A stretch of 64,000 nt of DNA from Natrinema gari JCM 14663 (GCF_000337175.1 NZ_AOIJ01000087.1:34988-98987), one strand, 5' to 3'; positions 1 through 9,045 are shown, counted from the first letter of the stretch. Made by a program: numbers and translations. The notes: generated from the letters alone by a model not told the origin.

Positions 1-561
1 GCGGGTTCCGACACGCCTGCGGCGGATCCGGCCGCTGACGACGAGCCGGAACCACCGACGATCGCCCTCGATGACGGGGCGACGGATTCGGATGGCACTG
101 AATCGAATTCGCCTGCGGCGGATGCAACGGAGCCGGATGGTTCACCTGCCGGTCGTCGGGACGACGGAACCGGCGATACGGACACAGGAAGCGACGCCCA
201 GTCGGCGACATCCGAAGCCGAGAGCACTGACCCACCGACGATCGATATCGACGACGGAGGGGGCGACCCGTCGGCCGAGGACGCCGCCGATGACGAGCCG
301 GTCGCCGGACGCGAACCGACGGCAGGCGAGCCGAAACCGGACTCGGGCGACGAAGCCGGCGATGATTCGATATTCGACGACGATTCGGAGTCGGTCTTCA
401 CCGACGATGAGACCGAGACGGTCGACGATGACGGGTCACTGTTCGACGCCGACGGAAGCGACGACGAGTCGATTTTCAAAGGCGACGATGACGGGGACGC
501 GGCGGACGGAAACGACGGCATCTTCGACGCCGACGGAAGCGACGAGGAGACCGACTCATGA
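1..561 (+). CDS. Acidic C-terminal tail of a truncated protein, probably the pilus/secretion motor ATPase
   Basis: The reading frame is open from base 1 to a TGA at 559-561, so the N-terminus lies outside the window. The visible 186 residues are almost pure Asp/Glu/Ser/Pro/Gly/Ala low complexity, with loose repeats around FDADGSDDE near the end and no recognisable fold. The stop overlaps the start of the next gene (ATGA), which points to translational coupling with the membrane platform protein. In pilus and archaellum operons the platform gene normally follows the GspE/FlaI-type ATPase, and haloarchaeal versions can carry long acidic extensions, so this is probably the tail of that ATPase. 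That identity is inferred from position only; no Walker motif is in view. Confidence 0.55.
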   Translation, partial: AGSDTPAADPAADDEPEPPTIALDDGATDSDGTESNSPAADATEPDGSPAGRRDDGTGDTDTGSDAQSATSEAESTDPPTIDIDDGGGDPSAEDAADDEPVAGREPTAGEPKPDSGDEAGDDSIFDDDSESVFTDDETETVDDDGSLFDADGSDDESIFKGDDDGDAADGNDGIFDADGSDEETDS

Positions 562-2624
562 GCCTCCAAACGAAGGACAGCGGCGGGTCGGGCATGTCGG
601 GAAGCTCCGACGTACTCGGTGATCGGTTCTACCCGCTCTACGATCGGCTGTTCGGGGACGACAGCGAGTTCGTCGCCGACGTCGAGACGAAACTCGCGCA
701 GGCCCGAATGACGGATACGGTTGAGCTCTACCTCTCGCGAGCGCTCGGGATCGGATTCATCAGCGGTCTCACCCTCTGGCTGATCGGGTTGATGCTCGGC
801 TACGGCATCTTCGCCATCGGGCTCCTCTCGAACGAGACGCTCATTGGCATTCCGGTCGGTAACGGGCTCCTCCTCGAGATCATCGAGATGCTTCGCGTGC
901 CGGCCGTCATCTTCTTTACCGGGCTGATACTCGGCACGATCGGCTTCGGGATCGGCTTCGGCTCGATGGTCGCGATCCCCTACTCGCGTGCGTCCTCACG
1001 CAAGCGCGAGATCAACATGCTCCTGACCGACTCGGTTTCGTTTATGTATGCCCTGTCGGTCGGTGGGCTGAACCAACTCGAGATCATCGAGGCGATGGCC
1101 CAAGCCGACGACACCTACGGCGAGGTCGCAAAGGAGTTCCAGAGCATCGTCAAAGAGACCGAATACTTCGACATCGACTACCGAACGGCCATCCGGAAAC
1201 AGGCACTGGAGACACCGAGTGACGATCTCGCGCAGTTCCTGACCGACATGCTCTCGATCGTCAACAGCGGCGGTGACATGCAGAGCTTCCTCGAGGACAA
1301 GAAAGAAAAGCACATGCGCACCGCAAAGCAGGAACAGGAACTCACCCTCGAGACGCTCGAGTTGTTCGGGGAGATGTACATGACGCTGTCGCTGTTTCCG
1401 CTGCTCCTGATCATCATCATGGTCATCATGCAGATGATTCCGGGCGCGGGCGTCTCGAATCAGATGCTCTACATGACCGTGTACGGTTTGATTCCGATGA
1501 TCGGCGTCGCCTTCATCGTTCTCGTTTCGACGGTCAAACACGACGAGCCCGGCGACGGCTTCCTCACGATGGAGAACACGGACCAACGGACCGAAACCGG
1601 CCAGGACGACGGACTGTTGGGCCTCGGACTCGTCGAACAGTTCACCGGCGATCACAGCGTTTTCGATCGAATCAAGAACCGCGAGGGAACCTACGAGACG
1701 ATAGAGGTCCTGCGGAAACCACATCACTTCTTCAGAGACAATCCGCTGATCACCCTTGCGTTGACCGTCCCGATGGCACTCGTCGTCGTCGTGACGGCCG
1801 TGGTAAACGGAGCGACACCGATGTCGTGGGAGGAACTCCTCGAGAAACCGATCTGGGGGACGGTCATCTACCTCTACATCCCGCTGTACATCATCGCCCT
1901 GCCGCTGGCGATTTTCCGCGAGTGGAACTTCCGCCACCGGACCGCCGTCGTCAACAAACTCTCCGAGGACCTCCGGAAACTCTCGAGTTCGAACGATACC
2001 GGGCTCACGCTGCTCGAGTCGTTCAAGGCCGTCTCCGACACGACGAGTGGCAAGTTGGCCCGCGAGTTCGAGATCGTTCACACGAAGGTCAACTACGGGA
2101 CGAGCATGAAGGAAGCGCTCATCGAGTTCAACAACAAGTACCACATTCCGCGTCTCGCCCGAACGATGCGCCTGATCACCGAAGCGCAGGAGGCGTCAAA
2201 CGAGATTTCGGACGTTCTCCGTACAGCCGCAACGGCAAGCGAAAATCACGACGATATCCAGCGCGAACGCAAATCCCGGACCCGGATGCAGATCGTGATC
2301 ATCATCATGACGTTTATGACGGTGCTCGCGGTGATCGCCATTCTCAAGACCCAGTTCATCGACACGATGGCGGGTCTCGAAAGCAGCGGTGGTGGCAGTA
2401 GCGGAGCCCCCGGCGGTGCCGGCGGTGCAATGCAGGGTGCGAACCTCAGCGAGAACATCAACGTCGACATGCTGTCGGTGTTGTTCTTCCACGCAGTGAC
2501 CCTGCAGGCAATCATCTCCGGATTTATCTGTGGCTATATGCGGGATGCCAGTATCTTGAGCGGACTGAAATACGCGGTCGGACTGTCCGCGATCGCACTC
2601 ATCGGCTGGACATTGGTGGCCTGA
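558..2624 (+). CDS. Type II secretion system F-family (TadC/PilC-like) membrane platform protein
   Basis: The 688-residue protein has two copies of the T2SSF arrangement. Hydrophobic segments lie near residues 60-140 and 275-325 in the first half and near 395-470 and 570-688 in the second, with cytoplasmic helical domains between them. A glycine/serine-rich stretch (about residues 605-625) sits between the last membrane segments. Such proteins form the inner-membrane platform that a secretion ATPase drives to assemble type IV pili. It starts inside the stop of the preceding gene, and a run of pilin-like genes follows. These followers, and the lack of the usual archaellum accessory genes, favour a type IV pilus-like system over ArlJ/FlaJ of the archaellum, although the family is shared. 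Confidence 0.88.
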   Translation: MSLQTKDSGGSGMSGSSDVLGDRFYPLYDRLFGDDSEFVADVETKLAQARMTDTVELYLSRALGIGFISGLTLWLIGLMLGYGIFAIGLLSNETLIGIPVGNGLLLEIIEMLRVPAVIFFTGLILGTIGFGIGFGSMVAIPYSRASSRKREINMLLTDSVSFMYALSVGGLNQLEIIEAMAQADDTYGEVAKEFQSIVKETEYFDIDYRTAIRKQALETPSDDLAQFLTDMLSIVNSGGDMQSFLEDKKEKHMRTAKQEQELTLETLELFGEMYMTLSLFPLLLIIIMVIMQMIPGAGVSNQMLYMTVYGLIPMIGVAFIVLVSTVKHDEPGDGFLTMENTDQRTETGQDDGLLGLGLVEQFTGDHSVFDRIKNREGTYETIEVLRKPHHFFRDNPLITLALTVPMALVVVVTAVVNGATPMSWEELLEKPIWGTVIYLYIPLYIIALPLAIFREWNFRHRTAVVNKLSEDLRKLSSSNDTGLTLLESFKAVSDTTSGKLAREFEIVHTKVNYGTSMKEALIEFNNKYHIPRLARTMRLITEAQEASNEISDVLRTAATASENHDDIQRERKSRTRMQIVIIIMTFMTVLAVIAILKTQFIDTMAGLESSGGGSSGAPGGAGGAMQGANLSENINVDMLSVLFFHAVTLQAIISGFICGYMRDASILSGLKYAVGLSAIALIGWTLVA

Positions 2625-2625
2625 T

Positions 2626-3153
2626 ATGAGCGAACAACGTCCATGTGAACGAACACGGGACCGACAACGACGACCCCGTACGATCTCGATCTCCCTCGCG
2701 GATCGGGGCCAGACCACGCAGGATTTCGCCGTCGGGATCGGCGTGTTCCTGCTTGCGATCGCCTTCGTCTTCTCGTTTCTCCCGTCGCTTATCACCCCGT
2801 ACGAGTCGTCGAACGGTGCGAAGACGGCACAGGCAGACCGGATCGCGGACCGGATCGTCGACGATCTCGGAACGGGATCGGGTAACGAGATCGACTTTAC
2901 GGAGTATGCCGGAGAGGAGAATCTGACCCAGCAGCTCGGACTCCGTGCGAGCAACGATCAGGATCACGTTTACGACAGTCTGAACGTCACGTTACAATAT
3001 GTGAACAATAGCACGACGCTCAAACACCCCGAGACAACCGCTGGGGAACCGTATAGCAACCAGTCGGCAGCCAGTTCGGCACGGATCGTAACGCTCGAGG
3101 GCGACGTCGACGAGTGTGATCCCGCCTGTCGACTCGTCGTGAGGGTCTGGTGA
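2626..3153 (+). CDS. Pilin-like membrane-anchored protein (DUF7287 type)
   Basis: This 175-residue protein begins with a basic segment of about 26 residues. Then comes ADRGQTTQDFAVG and a single long hydrophobic helix (about residues 33-52), followed by an extracellular, Asn/Thr-rich domain. The DRGQ-plus-hydrophobic-helix layout resembles a class III (prepilin peptidase) signal, in which cleavage occurs just before the hydrophobic segment. Two cysteines near the C-terminus (in DECDPACRLV) could form a disulfide outside the cell. It starts two bases after the platform gene and lies in the same operon. I take it to be a minor pilin or pseudopilin of this system. The DUF assignment is from memory of the family and was not searched. 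Confidence 0.7.
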   Translation: MSEQRPCERTRDRQRRPRTISISLADRGQTTQDFAVGIGVFLLAIAFVFSFLPSLITPYESSNGAKTAQADRIADRIVDDLGTGSGNEIDFTEYAGEENLTQQLGLRASNDQDHVYDSLNVTLQYVNNSTTLKHPETTAGEPYSNQSAASSARIVTLEGDVDECDPACRLVVRVW

Positions 3154-3157
3154 TAGC

Positions 3158-3778
3158 ATGGCCGGCCCCGATATTCCATCCGGCGGCGATCGCGGACAAG
3201 CCTACACGCTCGAGGGGTTCATCGGCGCGATGGTCGTGCTGATGGCGACCCTGTTCGCACTGCAGTCGGTCGTGATCATGCCGTCGACCGGCGGCATCGA
3301 CCGCGCCGACCAGGCACAGAGACAACAGGAAGCACTGGACGCACTGGTCGTCGCGGCAGAAGACGGAAACCTCTCGGAGACGATCCGTCGCTGGGACGGT
3401 GAGGGAGGATTCGAAGGTGCCGACGGACAGTTGGCACAGAGCGGGGACTACCGACGGTACCATCCCGATACCTTCGCCAACAAATCGACGCTCGGGAGCA
3501 TATTGGACGATCGATTCAACGAGCGTGGCGGTGGATACAACGTCGAAATCCATCCGAAAGGGAGCGAGAACAAAACGCTGGTCTACCAGTCCGGGCCCCC
3601 GCCGTCGAGCATCACGGCCAGTTATACCGTAACGCTGTACGACGATCAGTACGTGACTCCGGACCGGGACCGAACGCTGAGCGATCTCAACGAGAGCGAG
3701 TCGGCGATCTCGGAGTTGGACAACAGACCGGATAACCCGGTCTACAACGTCGTCGAAGTCCGGGTGGTCGCATGGTAA
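3158..3778 (+). CDS. Pilin-like protein (DUF7288 type)
   Basis: The protein has 206 residues. GDRGQAYTLEGFIGAMVVLM lies right at the N-terminus and starts a single hydrophobic helix, followed by an extracellular domain of about 165 residues. This is the same DRGQ-plus-helix layout as the previous gene, so it is probably another class III signal protein processed by the prepilin peptidase. Its stop overlaps the start of the next gene by seven bases. The exported part is rich in Asp, Gly and Asn, and no enzymatic motif is visible. Likely role: minor pilin or assembly factor of the type IV pilus-like machine; this is inferred from operon position and topology. Confidence 0.7.
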   Translation: MAGPDIPSGGDRGQAYTLEGFIGAMVVLMATLFALQSVVIMPSTGGIDRADQAQRQQEALDALVVAAEDGNLSETIRRWDGEGGFEGADGQLAQSGDYRRYHPDTFANKSTLGSILDDRFNERGGGYNVEIHPKGSENKTLVYQSGPPPSSITASYTVTLYDDQYVTPDRDRTLSDLNESESAISELDNRPDNPVYNVVEVRVVAW

Positions 3779-5148
3779 CCGTCTCCGACCGACATCGCGA
3801 TCGCGGGCAGTTGCTCCTCGTCGGCGCGATTACCCTCGCGTTCATCATTCTGGGAGCCGTCGTCGTCTACAACGGTGTGCTCGCCACCGAAACCGTCTCC
3901 TCCGGCCCGACCGGACGGACCGGCCCCGATGCCAAAGTGACGAACGAGGAACTCGAGAACGGACTCAGGGGTGTCGCCCATCGAGGGAACATTCGTTGGG
4001 GCAGTGACTATGATGATACTCTCGAGAGGGTCATTACTACGGAGTACGCGGAGTCGTATCTGAACACGACGGCGAGTAGCCGCCCGACAGCCACGCGGAT
4101 CGAGTCTGTCGATGTCGTCATGGTGGCAAAGGTTGCAACGAACTCCATCGAAAGCAGATCTATCGACTTGATGAACAACGAGTCCGCGACCAACACGACG
4201 CGACGCGTCGGTCACTTCGCCCTCGAGTTCGATCCGGACAAGAGTGAGGGTGACATAACTGTCCGGTCCGTTAACAGCAACGGCAACCTGAATGAGGTTA
4301 CGATCGAAGAGACCGGCAGTGGCTATATGATGCAATCCGGGAAGTGTTACAAAAATAAACCCATGCCACAACCCTCTCGGATAGACTTCGTTCGCGGAAC
4401 GATCAGGGGACAGGAGTGCGGACTCGAATTGATCGACCCGGACGAGTCATACGACGAAGTCGAACTGTCCCTGGGAGATGAAGATGGAGCCAACGGCTCG
4501 TACGAACTCGTCGTCAAAGGAGACCAGGAAATAGACGGGAACGGGATCGATACTATTGACGGCGCGTGGGACATCGCGGCGGACGTCACGTATACCTCGA
4601 CCGAGGTTTCGTACACGCGGTTACAGCGAATTCCTCTCTACGGTGAAGGGAGTCAAAATCCCTTCGGGCGAGTTCCGGACGGGTTCTGTGATAATCTCAA
4701 TCTTACTGGCGGTTCGACGACAATTGATGATGGTAAGATAACTGAGTGTGATATCAAAAAGGCCGATGGAAGCGGCTTTACCGTCGATATTGCTGATGAA
4801 AGTATTCTCGTTGGGGAAGTGAAAATCGATGGAGATCTAGATATAACCGATGAAAGCGCACTCTATGGTCGTGTAACTCAGGCACAAAATATCGATATTG
4901 ACGAGGGACAACTCATCGGAGATATCAACAATACAGAAGAGCTAACTATGGACAATGGTGCGAAAATAAGTGGAGATATATCTACTGATAAGAGTATTTC
5001 TATGGGAACAAACAGTGTCGTTCGCGGAGACATATACGCGAAAGATGATGTATATATTGATGGTGGCAGCGTCGTCTACGGTGACGTGACTGCTGACGGA
5101 ACTGTCACTGTCAGCGATGGAACCGTCCACGGAGAGATCAACGATTGA
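3772..5148 (+). CDS. Pilin-like protein with C-terminal bactofilin-like beta-helix (DUF7261-type N-terminus)
   Basis: The 458-residue protein opens with a DRGQLLLVGAITLAF-type hydrophobic segment (about residues 9-35), as in its neighbours. A long exported region (about 36-340) follows, with several cysteines. Residues 344-458 consist of about six repeats of 17-18 residues. Each begins with G-[DR]-[IV] and alternates small hydrophobic and polar residues, for example GDIYAKDDVYIDGGSVVY. This is the pattern of bactofilin (polymer-forming cytoskeletal) right-handed beta-helices. The DNA for this domain is clearly AT-rich (about 35% G+C at 4921-4980, against about 65% at 5461-5520) and uses codons unlike the rest of the operon. 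That suggests a domain acquired separately. Bactofilins are normally cytoplasmic, so the inferred outside location is unusual. Confidence 0.75.
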   Translation: MVTVSDRHRDRGQLLLVGAITLAFIILGAVVVYNGVLATETVSSGPTGRTGPDAKVTNEELENGLRGVAHRGNIRWGSDYDDTLERVITTEYAESYLNTTASSRPTATRIESVDVVMVAKVATNSIESRSIDLMNNESATNTTRRVGHFALEFDPDKSEGDITVRSVNSNGNLNEVTIEETGSGYMMQSGKCYKNKPMPQPSRIDFVRGTIRGQECGLELIDPDESYDEVELSLGDEDGANGSYELVVKGDQEIDGNGIDTIDGAWDIAADVTYTSTEVSYTRLQRIPLYGEGSQNPFGRVPDGFCDNLNLTGGSTTIDDGKITECDIKKADGSGFTVDIADESILVGEVKIDGDLDITDESALYGRVTQAQNIDIDEGQLIGDINNTEELTMDNGAKISGDISTDKSISMGTNSVVRGDIYAKDDVYIDGGSVVYGDVTADGTVTVSDGTVHGEIND

Positions 5149-5168
5149 GCATCAGAAACACCAATCAC

Positions 5169-5342
5169 ATGAAACGACCACTTGAAATAACCTGTCCATA
5201 TGTTCGAGACACTATAGTCGAATCCGAACTGATCCATCCCTCTGAAAAGAACCCGATCGAAGTCACACATCAAATTACATCAGGATATAATCAATTCGAG
5301 TGTATCACTCTCCGCCGATCGGAGGTGTCGGTCGATGCGTGA
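5169..5342 (+). CDS. Small hypothetical protein inside the pilus operon
   Basis: A 57-residue reading frame starts at ATG 5169; an alternative TTG at 5145 overlaps the previous stop and would give 65 residues. It ends inside the start of the next pilin-like gene (overlap at 5335-5342), so coupled translation is plausible. The product has two cysteines, no membrane segment and no motif I recognise. Its base composition is low in G+C like the bactofilin-like domain just before it, so both may have arrived together. It could also be non-coding spacer left by such an event. Confidence 0.4.
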   Translation: MKRPLEITCPYVRDTIVESELIHPSEKNPIEVTHQITSGYNQFECITLRRSEVSVDA

Positions 5343-5850
5343 CCGGTTCCATCAGGCCGATCGCGGCGTTTCGATCACGGTCACGCACGCGCTGACCATC
5401 GCTATCACGACGGTACTCATCACGATGCTCCTGATGGCCGGCGGCACGCTCCTCGAGAACCAAAAGGAAACCAGCGCGCGGCTGTCACTCGAGACGGTCG
5501 GCGAGCGCCTGAGCGACGAACTGTCGAACGTCGACCGGGCGGCGATCGGGACGAACGACACGGTGACCGCCACTGCCGATCATCCGCGAACAGTTGCAGG
5601 CTCGTCGTACACGGTCGAATTGCTCCCCGCGAGCGAGTGTGGGGACGGACGGTTTCTCGACGGGTCGACCGAGTGTCTGAAGTTGACGGCGACAGACGCC
5701 GACACCGTCGTCTACGTTCCGGTCAAGATCGACGCGGAAATCGACGACGACTCGAAGACAGTGGCAGGCGGCACGATCGAAATCCGCCATCGCTCGGATA
5801 CTGGCGATCCGACTACCAGTGAGATATCGATCCACGGAGGGACACGATGA
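5335..5850 (+). CDS. Pilin-like protein (DUF7266 type)
   Basis: This 171-residue protein begins with a short basic leader, then DRGVSITVTHALTIAITTVL and one hydrophobic helix (about residues 12-38). An exported domain follows that contains a Cys pair (in SECGDGRF and STECLKL). The layout matches archaeal pilin-like proteins with class III signals. It starts within the end of the small gene before it and overlaps the next gene by four bases (ATGA), so it is part of the same transcript. The likely role is a minor pilin or pseudopilin. No enzyme motif is seen. Confidence 0.7.
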   Translation: MRDRFHQADRGVSITVTHALTIAITTVLITMLLMAGGTLLENQKETSARLSLETVGERLSDELSNVDRAAIGTNDTVTATADHPRTVAGSSYTVELLPASECGDGRFLDGSTECLKLTATDADTVVYVPVKIDAEIDDDSKTVAGGTIEIRHRSDTGDPTTSEISIHGGTR

Positions 5851-6626
5851 GACGCAACCGAATCGGCGAGACGAGCGCTGGACATCCTGGCCCCGATCGT
5901 GCAGTCTCCGATGTCCTCGCGTTCGCCCTCGTATTCGCGATCATCATCGGCTCCGTCATGTTGCTGTCGATGACCGGCTTCCAAGCGATGACCGATTACA
6001 GCGACGGCGAGCAGCTACGGAACTCCGAACGAGCGATGGAAGCGCTCACGGAGAACTTCAACGACGTGCTGCGATACGACGGGATCGACAAGCGACGCGG
6101 CGAATTATCCCTTCGAGAAGGGACGTTCTCGAGCGACTCCGACGGGACAGAACTCGACATCAGTGTTGGTACCGATTCCGCCGATGCCAGTCCCGTGACG
6201 CTCGGCGAGTTCGCGTATACGACCGGGTCCGATAGGATCGTGTACGAGGGTGGCGGCGTCGTTCGGTCCGCCGAAAACGGCGGTAGCGTCGTTCTCAAGC
6301 GGCCACAGCTGGCGTGTGACGAGGGGAACGAATCGGTTCTTATTACGCTTCCCTCGGTCCAGGCCAACAACGGGTCGATACAGAGTAGCGGCACGCTCGA
6401 GGTCACGATGAACGAAACGGACCGCAAGACACAGATCGAAAGCGGTGTCGATGAAGTAACGGTAACGGCGGATACGGACTACGACACCGCCTGGAACGCG
6501 ACGTTCGAACGGTCCGGCTGGGAACGCGATACAGCCAGTCCGACCCCCAAAGCGACCTGTGGTGAAAGCACGGGCAGTGACCTCCGCGTCGTCATAACGG
6601 TCGTCGACGCCAACGTCAAGTACTGA
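5847..6626 (+). CDS. Pilin-like protein (DUF7289 type), last gene of the pilus operon
   Basis: The 259-residue product has an N-terminal leader ending in GPDRAVSDVLAFALVFAIII. The single hydrophobic helix spans about residues 22-48 and resembles that of haloarchaeal pilins (RAVS.V). The exported part is about 210 residues, rich in Ser/Thr/Gly/Asp with two cysteines and several N-X-S/T sites, consistent with a secreted, possibly glycosylated subunit. It overlaps the previous gene by four bases and is followed by a convergent minus-strand gene after about 100 bases, so the operon ends here. It is the largest simple pilin-like protein of the set and could be a major subunit, but that is inference. 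Confidence 0.7.
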   Translation: MRRNRIGETSAGHPGPDRAVSDVLAFALVFAIIIGSVMLLSMTGFQAMTDYSDGEQLRNSERAMEALTENFNDVLRYDGIDKRRGELSLREGTFSSDSDGTELDISVGTDSADASPVTLGEFAYTTGSDRIVYEGGGVVRSAENGGSVVLKRPQLACDEGNESVLITLPSVQANNGSIQSSGTLEVTMNETDRKTQIESGVDEVTVTADTDYDTAWNATFERSGWERDTASPTPKATCGESTGSDLRVVITVVDANVKY

Positions 6627-6727
6627 CCTCGCCGTTATTTCTCCGAGATGTCGTCGGCGCTCTCGTCGCCACTGACCGTCACTACACACCCGACCCGGAC
6701 GGCTGGCCGATCGGTGTCGGAATCGTT

Positions 6728-8017
6728 TCAGGCGGTCCGATCGTCCCAGTCCCCCGTGAGCATCGCCCGCAATCCCGCTCGAGCGGCGAGCGCCTCGACG
6801 CGTGCGGCGCGTTCGTCCGGCTCACCCCCGGTCGCGAGATAGAGACCGTTCGAGAGCTGTGTCGGGGCGGTCATCGGCGAGCCGTCGGCGTGAATGGGAG
6901 CGGCGTTCAGAACCGTGCCGTCGGCGTCGTCGGGGCTCCACGGGACGTCGATACCGGAGAGGCCGCGCTCGAACAGGTACTCGGCGGCCTCCACGAGTGC
7001 TCCCTCCGCCGTCGAGTGGCCGATCGCGCCGATCGAACCGCGATCGTTGAAGAATCGGACGACGTATTCGCCGCCGTCGGTACCGGTGTCGCCGGCAGCG
7101 GTCGAGCCGTCCGATCCGCCGTTGGAAGTCGACTTCGACCGGTCGTCCGATTCGGTCTCCACTGCGTCGTTCACACCGGTTTCGCGGGCAGTGTCGGCGT
7201 TCGAGCCCGTAGTGCTCCCGCGTTCGGTTCGAGTCGCGTCCGTTCCCGGGTCGGTGGCGTCGCTGCCAGAGTCGGCGGTCGATCCGGATCGAGAGTCGGC
7301 TCCGCAGGTGTCCTTCGTCTCCTCGTCTCCAGCAACCGCCGATTCGCTGAATCGAATCGAGACGTCGGTCCGGGTCTCTCTCGATCCTGTCCTGTCGTCG
7401 GCGAACGCGACGACGAGCTGGTCGAGGAATCGGTCGACCGCGGCATCGAATTCGTCGGCGTAGGCATCGCCCTGCACGGCGGCCGTCGTCAGTTGCTCGA
7501 CGATCGAGTCGACGACACGGGGCCGCTCGAGTGCGAGTCGCCGGGCGACGTGGTTCCGCGAGTGGTGCGTGAGTCTGCGAGCGAGGGCTGCCCTCGAGTA
7601 GTCATCCACTGTCGACTCCGCGTCGGCGAGTTCGGAGAGAGTAAGAGCATGGTACTCGATATCAGACGCGCCCGCAAGCAGGAGGTACTCGCGGCCGTTC
7701 GTATAAATCGCGCGGTCAATACCCGTCCAGCTCATCGCCCCCCGCAGCGCGGTGGCACGTGACTCCTCGAGGGACGTATCGTAGGCCTCGACGGCAACGA
7801 GCAGCGCGGGCACCGAATCGACCATCGGCACGTATTCGACTCGCGTCCCGTCGACAGTCCGGTCGGTCACACACGAGTCGCCACGACAGTCCCAGCCAAG
7901 GGCCTCGAGGAAAGGCTCGACGAGCCACGTGCGGGTTTCACCGCGAGATGCCGGCGGAGAAGAGTCGATCAGCGCCGCAGTGCGGACGACGAACGGTCGA
8001 AGGTCGAGCGAAGGCAT
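6728..8017 (-). CDS. Hypothetical protein with degenerate HsdR-N-like nuclease fold, next to the chemotaxis cluster
   Basis: The 429-residue protein has an N-terminal region (about 1-130) that follows the layout of type I restriction R-subunit N-terminal domains: TRTWLVEPFLEALGWD, then VEYVPMVDSVPALLVAVEAY, then IDRAIYTNGREYLLL. In active PD-(D/E)XK members an Asp and an E-x-K are expected; here the matching places read V-E-Y and E-A-Y, so activity is probably lost. A variable Ser/Thr/Asp-rich linker (about 215-320) leads to a C-terminal domain (about 325-429) around EYVVRFFNDRGSIGAIG. It lies about 120 bases downstream of cheR on the same strand. I do not recognise a function, and it may have its own promoter. 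Confidence 0.6.
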   Translation of the reverse strand: MPSLDLRPFVVRTAALIDSSPPASRGETRTWLVEPFLEALGWDCRGDSCVTDRTVDGTRVEYVPMVDSVPALLVAVEAYDTSLEESRATALRGAMSWTGIDRAIYTNGREYLLLAGASDIEYHALTLSELADAESTVDDYSRAALARRLTHHSRNHVARRLALERPRVVDSIVEQLTTAAVQGDAYADEFDAAVDRFLDQLVVAFADDRTGSRETRTDVSIRFSESAVAGDEETKDTCGADSRSGSTADSGSDATDPGTDATRTERGSTTGSNADTARETGVNDAVETESDDRSKSTSNGGSDGSTAAGDTGTDGGEYVVRFFNDRGSIGAIGHSTAEGALVEAAEYLFERGLSGIDVPWSPDDADGTVLNAAPIHADGSPMTAPTQLSNGLYLATGGEPDERAARVEALAARAGLRAMLTGDWDDRTA

Positions 8018-8136
8018 TCGTCGGGAGTATTCGGCGAACCGTCATGTAACGAGTGGTTGTTCTCCGACCTGTGAACCACAGCACGGGTTCTCGCAGGTAG
8101 CCCGACATCGCCAATGCGTTCCACGTCCCGTCTCCG

Positions 8137-9045
8137 CTACGACGTGGAGTTCGAGTTCGGACGGCGGTCGGCCGCCCCGCCGCCCGTGCCGCGTCCTTCC
8201 CGCTGGTAGATTCGCAGGCGAGCCTCGCGGACGGCGAACGCCGACTGGAGCGATGGCGGGATCGTCTCGGCCTTGCCGATGACGAGGTAGCCGTCCGTTC
8301 GAAGTGACCGGGCGATCGTTTCGAGCATCGGTCGCTTGTACGCGTTGTCGATGTATATGAAGAGATTCCGGCACGTGACGAGATCGAACCCCGACTTCGG
8401 GTCGTCGTTGATCAAGTCGTGGCGCTGAAAGCGAACGTTTCGCTTGATCTCGTCACTGATACGGTAGGTCCGACCGTCGACATCGACGTACCGCCGGTAG
8501 TCGTCGAGAAAGGAGAGTTGCTCGTCGAAATCAACCGTCCGTGATTCCTCGTAGACGCCGTTCCGAGCCGTTTCGAGCGCCGGTGTACTGATGTCGGTCC
8601 CGAGAACGTAGACGCTGGACTCGTCGATCTTGGGATCGTCACGCGCGAGCATCGCAAGCGAGTACGGTTCTCGGCCGTCGGCACACGCGGCACTCCAGAC
8701 TCGGACGGTCGTCTCTTTCGCGGACAGCTTCCGGAGGACGGTCCGAATCCCCGACCAGACATCCGGATTCCGAAAAAAGCCGGTGACGTTGATACTCATC
8801 GCCTCGAGCAACGCCTCCTGTTCGTCGGCATCGGCTCGCAGGTGCTCGAAGTACTCCTGATACGTCTCGTTTCTGGTCCGTCGCATCCGCGAGGAGATAC
8901 GCCGGTCGAGGTAGCTGTCGTTGTAGTGACTGGTCGCGAACGACAGCTCGTCTTCGACGAACGCGAGGAGATCGGCGAACACCTCGTCGTCACGGTCACC
9001 GTCGTCGGGGTCTGTGCCGGCGTCGCCAGCGCCGTCACCGATCAC
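8137..9045 (-). CDS. cheR: Chemotaxis protein methyltransferase CheR
   Basis: CheR transfers methyl groups from S-adenosylmethionine to glutamates of transducer proteins, setting receptor adaptation. The 302-residue protein has the all-helical N-terminal domain (SHYNDSYLDRRISSRMRR, INVTGFFRN) followed by the SAM-binding Rossmann domain: VRVWSAACADGREPYSLAML, the motif-II acidic strand at VLGTDIS, and FDLVTCRNLFIYI. Its length is normal for the family. It overlaps cheD by four bases and is the last recognisable che gene of the cluster. The first about 20 residues are an acidic low-complexity extension. Confidence 0.95.
   Translation of the reverse strand: MIGDGAGDAGTDPDDGDRDDEVFADLLAFVEDELSFATSHYNDSYLDRRISSRMRRTRNETYQEYFEHLRADADEQEALLEAMSINVTGFFRNPDVWSGIRTVLRKLSAKETTVRVWSAACADGREPYSLAMLARDDPKIDESSVYVLGTDISTPALETARNGVYEESRTVDFDEQLSFLDDYRRYVDVDGRTYRISDEIKRNVRFQRHDLINDDPKSGFDLVTCRNLFIYIDNAYKRPMLETIARSLRTDGYLVIGKAETIPPSLQSAFAVREARLRIYQREGRGTGGGAADRRPNSNSTS

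Noticed and set aside
558..6626. Reading the first operon as the archaellum (FlaJ/ArlJ) locus
   Set aside because: The platform protein family is shared, but no archaellin or FlaD-H type genes follow; pilin-like proteins of another kind do.
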